A stretch of DNA of 6,040 nucleotides from DATCSE01 sp036568605 (GTDB lineage: Bacteria; Pseudomonadota; Gammaproteobacteria; Burkholderiales; Burkholderiaceae_C), in the NCBI GenBank assembly GCA_036568605.1, contig DATCSE010000069.1, positions 1 through 6,040 on the forward strand, written 5' to 3'. The translations under genes and the position numbers were made by a program. Positions 1 through 5,912 of the stretch are shown one piece after another; positions within the stretch are counted from its first letter, which is position 1; every line of letters starts with the position of its first letter. The notes beneath the pieces are model-generated. The model did no database searches. It worked only from the letters and a program-made list of their open reading frames with translations, and was not told the origin of the DNA.

Positions 1-514
1 CGCCGCTCGCGATCTTCAGCAGCAGCTCGATCAGCAGCGCGCGCTCGGCGGACGAGAGCATGCGCAGCGCCGGGCCCTCCATCGTCGCGGCGATCTTCTC
101 GGCACGCTGGGTCAGCTCCTTGCCGGCCGGCGTCAGGTGGATCTGCATCGCCCGGCGGTCCTGCGTGCTGCGCACGCGCTCGACCCAGCCGCGCTCGACC
201 AGCTTGTCGATCGTCACCGCCATGTTCGGCGGCGAGATGTCCAGCGCCTGGCCCAGCTGCTTCTGGTTGACCTTGGGGTTCGAGGCGACCAGCACCAGCA
301 GCGAGAACTCGGAGGCCTTGAGCTGCAGCGGGCCGAGCTGCTTCGCGAACACCTTCTTCAGCTCGATCGACGCGCGGCTGGCCGCGTAGCCGACCAGGTG
401 GGTCAGCCGCGACTGGTCCAGCGCTGCGGTGTGCGGCCGCGCTGACGAGGTGTCGGCATCGGCGCCGGGTTCGTCAGCAGTGGCCGTCGCGCGGTGCGAG
501 TGCGGCTCCATCAT
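1..514 (-). CDS. MarR-family transcriptional regulator (3' end cut by window edge)
   Basis: 171 residues are open from ATG at 514 to the window edge with no stop, so only the extreme C-terminus is missing. MarR proteins are dimeric winged-helix repressors, often released by aromatic acids or their CoA esters. The DNA-binding core spans about residues 66-135. The recognition-helix region contains QKQLGQALDISPPNMAVTID, the wing carries DRRAMQIHLTPAGKEL with the family-typical D119-R120-R121, and a C-terminal dimerisation helix includes SSAERALLIELLLKIA. The first 30 or so residues are a polar, Ala/His/Asp-rich tail outside the domain. Two ATG codons are adjacent (514 and 511) and no strong ribosome site precedes them, so the start is uncertain; a short upstream reading frame may feed ribosomes to it. 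The gene lies 78 bp after livF on the same strand and may be the last gene of the operon. The family is secure; ligand and targets are inferred only from the neighbours. Confidence 0.93.
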   Translation of the reverse strand, partial: MMEPHSHRATATADEPGADADTSSARPHTAALDQSRLTHLVGYAASRASIELKKVFAKQLGPLQLKASEFSLLVLVASNPKVNQKQLGQALDISPPNMAVTIDKLVERGWVERVRSTQDRRAMQIHLTPAGKELTQRAEKIAATMEGPALRMLSSAERALLIELLLKIASG

Positions 515-561
515 CTTGGTCTGTTTCGTCGTCGTGGCGAAAGACAGCGGGGTGGTGCCAT
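511..561 (-). promoter_or_regulatory. Possible 16-codon leader peptide overlapping the marR start
   Basis: An ATG at 561-559 opens a 16-codon frame (MAPPRCLSPRRRNRPR). Its TGA at 513-511 overlaps the first marR ATG in an ATGA arrangement. A purine-rich GAGGAAGA lies directly before this ATG, a better though closely spaced ribosome site than anything before marR itself. The peptide is rich in Arg and Pro, and CGA CGA CGA are consecutive codons. It could couple translation into marR or act as an attenuator. It could equally be chance, because short frames are common in GC-rich DNA. Confidence 0.25.
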
Positions 562-592
562 TCTTCCTCAACTGTCGCGGCCTTCGCCGCCG

Positions 593-1339
593 TCAGCGCG
601 AATTCTTCTGCCGGGCCGCACCGAGATAGGTGTCGATCACGCGCGGGTCGCGGGCCAGCTCGGCCGCCGGCCCTTCGAGCGCGATCTCGCCCATCTCGAG
701 CACGTAGCCGTGGTCGGCAACCTCGAGCGCGGCGCGGGCGTTCTGCTCGACCAGCAGGATGGTCACGCCGGTCGCGCGCAGGCTCGCGATCGTCCTGAAG
801 ATATCGCGCACGACCAGCGGCGCGAGCCCGAGGCTGGGCTCGTCCAGCATCAGCAGCGACGGCTTGCTCATCAGCGCGCGGCCCACCGCGAGCATCTGGC
901 GCTCCCCTCCTGAAAGCGTGCCGGCCAGCTGCGCGCGCCGCTCCTTCAGGCGCGGGAACAGGCCGTAGACCTCCTCGAGCACCGCGGCGCTGTCCTTCGC
1001 GCCCAGCCGGTACTGACGGTATGCGCCCAGCCGCAGGTTGTCCTCGACCGGCATCGAGCCGAACAGCGCGCGCGTCTCGGGCACCAGCGCGATGCCGGCC
1101 ATCACGCGCTCCTCGAGCGAGCGCAGCGCGAGCGAGTTGCCCTGGTACGCGATCGTGCCGCGCGACGGCAGCACGCCCATCAGCGCGTTCAGCAGCGTGG
1201 ACTTGCCGGCGCCGTTCGGGCCGATCACGGTGACCACGCTGCCCTTCGCGGCACGCAGATTCAGGCCGTGCAGCACCTCGGCACGGCCGTAGCCGGCGTG
1301 CAGGTCGGTGACTTGGAGCAATGCGTCAGTCGAGGTCAC
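593..1339 (-). CDS. livF: LivF-type ATP-binding protein of a HAAT-family ABC importer
   Basis: This 248-residue cytoplasmic ATPase is one of the two nucleotide-binding domains that drive the importer. Walker A is GPNGAGKST at about 40-48. The Q-loop region reads VPETRALF, with Glu where many ABC proteins have Gln, as is usual for LivF. The signature LSGGERQ is at 142-148 and Walker B LLMLDEP at 162-168. The switch region reads LLVEQNARAAL, with the Gln typical of LivF in place of the H-loop His. All catalytic motifs look intact and the length is close to the usual 235-240. GTG at 1339 is preferred as the start because GGAG (1347-1350) sits 7 bases upstream and the preceding livG stop is only one base away. 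An upstream in-frame GTG at 1369 would add ten residues inside livG and has no ribosome site. The final residues AARQKNSR extend a little past the family's usual LG end. Family assignment is secure; the transported substrate is not. Confidence 0.95.
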   Translation of the reverse strand: MTSTDALLQVTDLHAGYGRAEVLHGLNLRAAKGSVVTVIGPNGAGKSTLLNALMGVLPSRGTIAYQGNSLALRSLEERVMAGIALVPETRALFGSMPVEDNLRLGAYRQYRLGAKDSAAVLEEVYGLFPRLKERRAQLAGTLSGGERQMLAVGRALMSKPSLLMLDEPSLGLAPLVVRDIFRTIASLRATGVTILLVEQNARAALEVADHGYVLEMGEIALEGPAAELARDPRVIDTYLGAARQKNSR

Positions 1340-1340
1340 G

Positions 1341-3107
1341 TCAGTGCTCCGTCCCAAGATAGGCGGCACGCACCGCCGGACTGGCTTGCACCTCTTCGGG
1401 CGTGCCTTCGATCAGCTTGGTGCCGAACTCCATCACGACGACGCGGTCGACGAGGCCCATCACCAGGTCCATGTCGTGCTCGACCAGCAGGATCGAGAGT
1501 CCCTCGCCGCGCAGCTGGCGCAGCACGTCGGCCAGGCCCTGCTTCTCCTTCAGGCGCAGCCCGGCGGCCGGCTCGTCGAGCAGCAGCAGCGTCGGGTCGG
1601 CGCACAACGCGCGGGCGATCTCCATCAGGCGCTGCGGGCCGAGCGCGAGGTTGCCGGCGAGCTCGTGCATGCGGTCGGCCATGCCGATGCGGCGCAGCTG
1701 CGTCTCGGCCTCCTTGAAAAGCGCGCGCTCCTCGGTGCGATCGAGCCTGGCCATCGCACGGGCCACGCCGGCGCCACCGCGCAGGTGCGCGCCCAGCGCG
1801 ACGTTCTCGAGCACCGTCATGCCGGCGATCATCTTCACGTGCTGGAAGGTGCGCGAGACGCCACGCTGGGCGATCACCCGCGAGGGCAGCCCGTCGATGC
1901 GTTCGCCGCGCAAGCTGACCTGCCCGCTGGTCGCCGGCAGCACGCCGGTGACGATGTTGAAGGTCGTCGACTTGCCGGCGCCGTTCGGGCCGATCAGGCC
2001 GAGGATTTCGCCGGCGCGCACCTGGAAGCTGACGTCGTTGACCGCGACCAGCCCGCCGAACTGCTTGCGCGCCTTCGCGACGTCGAGCACCACCTCGCCG
2101 TGCGGCGGTTTCGGCCGGTGCGGCAGCGCCGGCGCATCGGCCCAGTCGACCCGGCGGTTCACGCGCGGCAGCCGCGTTTCGACGAACGCCCAGATGCCGT
2201 CGCGCGCGTACTGCAGCACCAGCACGAGCAGCAGGCCGAACACGATGATCTCGTAGTTGCCGCTGCTGCCGAGCAGGCGCGGCAGCCAGACCTGCAGCTG
2301 GTCCTCGAGCACCTTGACGACGCCGGCGCCGGCCAGAGCGCCCCAGACATGGCCGACGCCGCCGAGCACCGCCATGAACAGGTACTCGATGCCCATCTTC
2401 AGCCCGAACGGCGACGGGTTCACGGTGCGCTGGAAGTGCGCGAACAGCCAGCCCGAGATGCTCGCGAGCAGCGCCGCGATCACGAACGCGGTGACCTTGG
2501 TGCGGAACGTGTTGACGCCCATCGCCTCGGCCATCGTCGAGCCGCCCTTGACCGCGCGCAGCGCGCGGCCGGTGCGCGAATCGAGCAGGTGCGTGACGGC
2601 AATCGCCGCGAGCACGACCAATGCCCACAGCAGGTAGAAGAAGCGCCGGCCGGTATTCAGCGTGATGCCGAAGAAGTCGATCGCCGGGATGCCCAGCAGG
2701 CCGTCGTACTTGCCGAGGAAGTCGAGATTGCCGAGCAGGTAGTACAGGCTCAGGCCCCAGGCGATGGTCGCCAGCGGCAGGTAGTGGCCCGACATGCGCA
2801 AGGTGATCCAGCCGAGGACGAGCGCGCCGACGAACGTGAACGCCAGGCCGATCCAGATCGTGATCCACGGTGATACCGCGTAGGTCACGGTCAGGTACGC
2901 GGCCGTGTACGCGCCGACGCCGACGAAGGCGGCCTGGCCGAACGAGGTCAGCCCGGCGATGCCGGTCAGCAGCACGAGGCCGATCACGACCAGTGTGTAC
3001 AGGCCGATGTAGTTGGCCTGCGTGATCCAGAACTCGGGGACCGGCAGCAGCGGCAGCAGCGCGAGCAACACCGCGAACGCGGCGAGCACGGAGCGTCGGA
3101 GGACCAT
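1341..3107 (-). CDS. livMG: Fused LivM permease and LivG ATPase of a HAAT-family ABC importer
   Basis: One 588-residue frame carries two importer subunits. Residues 1-325 are a LivM-type membrane permease. It has a first hydrophobic segment near 8-22, the conserved TSFGQAAFVGVGAYTAAYL, a cytoplasmic coupling loop around RTGRALRAVKGGSTMAEAMG, and later membrane segments including FLMAVLGGVGHVWGALAGAG. A linker of about 20 residues rich in Pro and Arg leads to a LivG-type ATPase from about 343 on. There, Walker A GPNGAGKST starts at 373, the Q-loop is SRTFQHVK, Walker B is LLLLDEP with Asp511, and the H-loop is LLVEHDMDL. The signature at 487-493 reads LALGPQR, where E. coli LivG has LAYGQQR, so the usual Gln is Pro. 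No stop or start signal separates the halves, so this is a true fusion. ATG 3107 is chosen because AGGAGG lies 7 bases upstream and the ATG shares its A with the livH stop. Similar fusions occur in other Burkholderiales importers (from memory). Confidence in the family is high, in the substrate low. Confidence 0.95.
   Translation of the reverse strand: MVLRRSVLAAFAVLLALLPLLPVPEFWITQANYIGLYTLVVIGLVLLTGIAGLTSFGQAAFVGVGAYTAAYLTVTYAVSPWITIWIGLAFTFVGALVLGWITLRMSGHYLPLATIAWGLSLYYLLGNLDFLGKYDGLLGIPAIDFFGITLNTGRRFFYLLWALVVLAAIAVTHLLDSRTGRALRAVKGGSTMAEAMGVNTFRTKVTAFVIAALLASISGWLFAHFQRTVNPSPFGLKMGIEYLFMAVLGGVGHVWGALAGAGVVKVLEDQLQVWLPRLLGSSGNYEIIVFGLLLVLVLQYARDGIWAFVETRLPRVNRRVDWADAPALPHRPKPPHGEVVLDVAKARKQFGGLVAVNDVSFQVRAGEILGLIGPNGAGKSTTFNIVTGVLPATSGQVSLRGERIDGLPSRVIAQRGVSRTFQHVKMIAGMTVLENVALGAHLRGGAGVARAMARLDRTEERALFKEAETQLRRIGMADRMHELAGNLALGPQRLMEIARALCADPTLLLLDEPAAGLRLKEKQGLADVLRQLRGEGLSILLVEHDMDLVMGLVDRVVVMEFGTKLIEGTPEEVQASPAVRAAYLGTEH
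1347..1350 (-). promoter_or_regulatory. Ribosome binding site of livF
   Basis: GGAG on the minus strand, inside the last codons of livG, lies 7 bases before GTG 1339. It decides the livF start in favour of 1339 over the GTG at 1369. Confidence 0.6.
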
Positions 3108-4153
3108 CAGTTCGCCTCCTCTTCGTCGTCGTGCCCGTGCTGGAACGAGCGCCACAGCAGCACCGGAATGATCAGCGTGAAGACGATCACCTCCTTGAAC
3201 GCGCTCGCATAGAACGAGCCGAAGCTCTCGAGCAGCCCGACGAACAGCGCGCCGACCGCCGCGGCCGGGTAGCTCGCGAGCCCGCCGAAGATCGCCGCGA
3301 CGAAGCCCTTGAGGCCGATCAGGAAGCCCGAGTCGTAGAACATCGTCGTCGCCGGCCCGATCAGCAGGCCCGAGAGCGCGCCCATGAACGCCGCAAGGCC
3401 GAAGCTCAGGCGTCCGGCGCCGCTGGTCGAGATGCCCATCAGCCGCGCCCCCAGCCGGTTCACCGCGGTCGCGCGCAGCGCCTTGCCGCGCAAGGATCGC
3501 TCGAAGAACAGATAGAGCGCCACGATCATCGCGGCCGCGCTGAGGAAGATGATCACGGTCTGCCCGGCGAGCGTGACCGGCCCCAGGCTGAAGCGCTCGT
3601 CCCAGAAGCTCGGGTTGCGGAAACCCTCGGCGCCGAAGAAGACGAGGCCGAGCCCGGTCAGCGCGAAGTGCACGCCGACCGAGACGATCAAGAGCACCAG
3701 CACCGTCGCATCGGCGAGCCGCTGGTACGCGAGCCGGTAGACCAGCGGGCCCAGCGGTGTGACGATCGCCAGCGTCAGCAGGCTCTGCACGAACAGCGGC
3801 AGCTTCAGCGGCGCGACCCACAGCGTCACGACGAAGACCAGCACCGGCACCGCCAGCGTCTTCAGTGCATCGCGGGCAATGCGCGGCGCGGGCGTGGCCA
3901 GCCGCAGCGCGTTGGCCGCATCGAGCACCACCGAGATCGCGGCCATCGCGAGCAGCAGGTACACGGTGCCGGGCACCTTGCCGAGCTGCAGCAGCGCCAG
4001 CGTCAACGCGCCGTAGGCGACGAACTCGCCTTGCGGGATGAAGATGACCCGCGTGACCGCGAACACCAGCACGGTGGCCAGGCCGAGCAGCACATAGATG
4101 GCGCCGTTCGTGACGCCGTCCAGCGTCAGGATGCTGGCGATCGAGAAGTCCAT
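3107..4153 (-). CDS. livH: LivH-type permease of a HAAT-family ABC importer
   Basis: A 348-residue inner-membrane permease, the partner of the LivM half in forming the transmembrane channel. Typical LivH features are the N-terminal LDGVTNGAIYVLLGLATVLV, a re-entrant-like IPQGEFVAYGA, and a coupling loop near 219-242 (SLRGKALRATAVNRLGARLM) that should contact the ATPases. GLKGFVAAIFGGLASYPAAA near 280-299 matches the conserved C-terminal region. It is about 40 residues longer than E. coli LivH (308). The extra length lies around residues 80-120 and adds a charged stretch and a hydrophobic segment. The C-terminus is strongly acidic (HGHDDEEEAN). ATG at 4153 is chosen because the frame's upstream GTG at 4201 would place the N-terminus in the inverted repeat and add a polar, non-family sequence. 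The ribosome site before 4153 is weak (AAGAA). Its stop TGA overlaps the livM ATG by one base. Confidence 0.94.
   Translation of the reverse strand: MDFSIASILTLDGVTNGAIYVLLGLATVLVFAVTRVIFIPQGEFVAYGALTLALLQLGKVPGTVYLLLAMAAISVVLDAANALRLATPAPRIARDALKTLAVPVLVFVVTLWVAPLKLPLFVQSLLTLAIVTPLGPLVYRLAYQRLADATVLVLLIVSVGVHFALTGLGLVFFGAEGFRNPSFWDERFSLGPVTLAGQTVIIFLSAAAMIVALYLFFERSLRGKALRATAVNRLGARLMGISTSGAGRLSFGLAAFMGALSGLLIGPATTMFYDSGFLIGLKGFVAAIFGGLASYPAAAVGALFVGLLESFGSFYASAFKEVIVFTLIIPVLLWRSFQHGHDDEEEAN
3115..3120 (-). promoter_or_regulatory. Ribosome binding site of livM-livG
   Basis: A perfect AGGAGG inside the last codons of livH, 7 bases before ATG 3107. It fixes the start and rules out the in-frame upstream extension that runs through livH. 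It is the strongest ribosome site in the window. Confidence 0.85.
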
Positions 4154-4193
4154 GGGATTCTTGTTCGAGCTGGTAGGCGGATGGGTGCCGCGC

Positions 4194-4269
4194 GCCCTCA
4201 CCCCGACCCTCTCCCAGAGGGAGAGGGAGCCAATCCCCTCTCCCTCTGGGAGAGGGTTAGGGTGAGGGC
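4194..4269. repeat. Long imperfect inverted repeat between binding-protein and permease genes
   Basis: Two 34-base arms (4194-4227 and 4236-4269) are reverse complements apart from two mismatches and enclose an 8-base loop. Each arm also holds its own small palindrome, CCCTCTCCC and GGGAGAGGG around a 3-base centre, so either one long hairpin or two short ones can form. The sequence resembles palindromic units that I recall as dispersed in intergenic regions of many Proteobacteria, with CCCTCACCC and CCCTCTCCC blocks. It has no run of T after the stem, so it is not a standard intrinsic terminator. It lies in the transcript after the binding-protein stop and 41 bases before the livH start, where it may protect the upstream message from 3' decay or reduce readthrough. 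Confidence 0.88.
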
Positions 4270-4292
4270 AGCGAGCCGCGCCAATGCGGCCG

Positions 4293-5423
4293 CTACTCTA
4301 CCTTCCAATCGCCGTTCACGACCTTCAGCATCACGCCGGTTTCATTGGTGAAACCCCAGTGGTCAGCCGGCGTCCAATTCATGACGCCGTGCGCGAAGAT
4401 CGTGCGGCCCATGGTTTCCATGCCTTCCTTGATCGCGGCGCGGAACTCCTTGGTGCCGGGCTTGGCCTTCTTCAGCGCGCCGGGCAGCACCTTCTCGAGC
4501 GTCACCTGAAAGTCGTAGGCATGGCCGGCGAACTGGTTGCGGTTGCCGGCGCCCTGCGCCTTTTCGTACTTCGTGACGAAGTCGATCGCCAGCTTCTTCG
4601 ACGGATGGCTGTCGGGCAGCTGCTCGGCGATCACCGCCGGCCCGGAGACGACGAACGTGCCCTCGACGGCCTTGCCGCCGATGCGCATCAGGTCGCGCGT
4701 CGCCGCCGCGTGGGTCTGGTAGATCTTGCCCTTGTAGCCGCGCTCGACGATGGCCATCTCGGGCATCGCCGCGCCGCTGCCGGAGGCGACGATCAGCACC
4801 GCATCCGGGTTCGCGCTCGAGAGCTTCAGCGCCTGCGCGGTCACGCTGGTGTCGGAGCGCGCGAAGCGCTCGGTCGCGACGACCTTGATGCCGGCCGGTT
4901 CGGCCACCGCGGTGAAGTCCTTCAGCCAGCTCTCGCCGTACGCGTCGGTGTAGCCGAGGAAGCCGACGGTCTTGACCCCCATCTTCTTCATGTGCTCGAC
5001 CATCGCGTGCGCCATCACCGTGGTCGACTGCGGCAGCCGGAAGGTCCAGGCATCCTTGCCCGGCGGCAATGCGACCGGCGAGAACGCGATCTGCACGGTC
5101 TGCGACTCGGCCGCGACGTCGGCCATCGCCGCGGCCACCGGCGTCGCCGCCGAGCCGCCGATGATGTCGACCTTGTCTTCGGTCACGAAGCGCTTCGCGT
5201 TGACGACGCCTTTGGTCGGGTCGGTCGCATCGTCGAGGATGATCAGGTTGATCTTCTCGCCGGCGATCTTCTCGGGCCACAGCGCGAAGTAGTTCTTCAT
5301 CGGAATGCCCAGGCCCGAGGCCGGGCCAGTCAGCGGCAGGCTGATGCCGATGGTGACGTCGGCGCAGGCGCTGCCGGTGGCCAGCGCAAGCAGCGCGGCG
5401 ATGATCGAAATTCGTGGGGTCAT
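4293..5423 (-). CDS. Periplasmic substrate-binding protein, LivK/Peripla_BP_6 type
   Basis: A 376-residue exported protein that captures the ligand in the periplasm and delivers it to the LivH-LivM channel. A Sec signal peptide spans residues 1-21 (basic PR, a hydrophobic IIAALLALA core, then TGSACA), and the mature protein would begin DVTIGISLPLTGPASGLG, the classic family start. Two-lobe type I binding-protein features follow, such as DDATDPTKGVVNAKRF, DIIGGSAATPVAAAMA, and a second-lobe block GFLGYTDAYGESW. The mature part contains no cysteine, so the disulfide of E. coli Leu/Ile/Val-binding protein is absent. The only Cys lies in the signal and is not in a convincing lipobox. ATG at 5423 is chosen because AGGAG lies 7 bases upstream; an earlier in-frame ATG at 5462 overlaps the thioesterase gene and would put 13 polar, basic residues before the signal. 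The gene begins 29 bp after the thioesterase stop. The ligand cannot be deduced by eye; context suggests an organic or aromatic acid. Confidence 0.94.
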   Translation of the reverse strand: MTPRISIIAALLALATGSACADVTIGISLPLTGPASGLGIPMKNYFALWPEKIAGEKINLIILDDATDPTKGVVNAKRFVTEDKVDIIGGSAATPVAAAMADVAAESQTVQIAFSPVALPPGKDAWTFRLPQSTTVMAHAMVEHMKKMGVKTVGFLGYTDAYGESWLKDFTAVAEPAGIKVVATERFARSDTSVTAQALKLSSANPDAVLIVASGSGAAMPEMAIVERGYKGKIYQTHAAATRDLMRIGGKAVEGTFVVSGPAVIAEQLPDSHPSKKLAIDFVTKYEKAQGAGNRNQFAGHAYDFQVTLEKVLPGALKKAKPGTKEFRAAIKEGMETMGRTIFAHGVMNWTPADHWGFTNETGVMLKVVNGDWKVE

Positions 5424-5430
5424 CGTCTGT

Positions 5431-5435
5431 CTCCT
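5431..5435 (-). promoter_or_regulatory. Ribosome binding site of the binding-protein gene
   Basis: AGGAG, 7 bases before ATG 5423, in the 29-bp gap after the thioesterase gene. It decides for the start that gives a clean signal peptide. Confidence 0.8.
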
Positions 5436-5452
5436 GGTGGTTCCCGTTCGGG

Positions 5453-5884
5453 TCATTCGCATAGGGTTCGGATATCGTCAGGCACCGGGATGGACCGCAG
5501 CCGCCCGGTCTCGTCGCGGCGCACGAAGGTGCGGGTCTCGCGGCCCTCGCAGATCAGATCGTCGCCGCTGCCGTCGGCGCGCGCGCGGGTGACGCGGTGC
5601 AGCTGGATGAACACCTTCGCGCGCCATTCTTCGATCGAGGTCGTGACGGTCAGCGTCTGGCCGTAGGTCGCCGACTGGATGAACTTGGTGTGGATCTCGA
5701 GCAGCGGCGTGCCGACGATGCCGCGCGTCTTCACGAGCTCGTTCCACGGCGGCACGCCGCACTGCACGAAGAAGCTCAGCGAAGCCGCGTCCATCCAGCG
5801 CGAGAAGTTCGGGAAGAAGACGATTCCCGCGGGATCGCAGTCGCCGAAATTCACGTCGACGGTGTAGGTCGTGGTACGCGGCAT
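5453..5884 (-). CDS. Acyl-CoA thioesterase, 4-hydroxybenzoyl-CoA thioesterase-like (hotdog fold)
   Basis: A 143-residue cytoplasmic single-hotdog protein predicted to hydrolyse aroyl- or acyl-CoA to the free acid and CoA. The N-terminal block FGDCDPAGIVFFPNFSRWMD at 13-32 closely matches the Pseudomonas CBS3 4-hydroxybenzoyl-CoA thioesterase as I recall it. Asp17 falls at the position of that enzyme's catalytic Asp17. Further matches run on through CGVPPWNELV, RGIVGTP, and EEWRAKVFIQLHRVTR to the end, and the length is almost the same as that enzyme's (about 141). This places it in the CBS3-like type, not the Arthrobacter type or the YbgC/Tol-Pal type. ATG 5884 gives the family-length N-terminus, though the ribosome site is weak. 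It lies 28 bp after the dehydrogenase and 29 bp before the binding-protein gene. A likely role is removing non-productive CoA esters to recover CoA; exact substrate specificity is inferred, because related enzymes accept several aromatic CoA esters. Confidence 0.93.
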   Translation of the reverse strand: MPRTTTYTVDVNFGDCDPAGIVFFPNFSRWMDAASLSFFVQCGVPPWNELVKTRGIVGTPLLEIHTKFIQSATYGQTLTVTTSIEEWRAKVFIQLHRVTRARADGSGDDLICEGRETRTFVRRDETGRLRSIPVPDDIRTLCE

Positions 5885-5912
5885 GGTCTGGGAGAGGCTG
5901 CCCCGGCGATTG

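Noticed and set aside
577..590. Small hairpin (5-bp stem, 4-base loop) after the livF stop as a terminator
   Set aside because: The stem is short and no T-run follows; such small G/C stems are expected by chance here.
1308..2873. Plus-strand open frame of about 520 codons opposite livM-livG
   Set aside because: It is antisense to a gene with clear domains, its product is a low-complexity mix of His, Arg, Gln, Asp and Ala typical of the complement of GC-rich coding DNA, and no family motif is visible.
3107..3821. N-terminal extension of the livM-livG frame to 826 residues
   Set aside because: The added 238 codons overlap livH in another frame, are Arg/Ala-rich and have no ribosome site, whereas ATG 3107 has a perfect one.
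4194..4269. Intrinsic terminator
   Set aside because: The stem is strong, but no T-run follows it on the minus strand and the gene order calls for readthrough into livH. It is listed as a repeat instead.
3131..4351. Plus-strand open frame of about 400 codons opposite livH
   Set aside because: Its Arg/Glu/Gln/His-rich product reads as the shadow of livH; it also runs through the palindrome and has no recognisable domain.
5361..5423. Lipoprotein signal in the binding protein, because a Cys lies near the cleavage site
   Set aside because: The residue three before the Cys is Gly rather than Leu, Val or Ile, so the lipobox fails; a normal cleavage after the ACA fits better.
4284..5666. Plus-strand open frame of about 460 codons opposite the binding-protein and thioesterase genes
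   Set aside because: It crosses two well-supported genes on the other strand and is explained by codon bias.
5463..5762. Open frames in other phases within the thioesterase gene
   Set aside because: Their Arg/Pro-rich products have no motif, while the 143-residue frame matches a known enzyme along its whole length.
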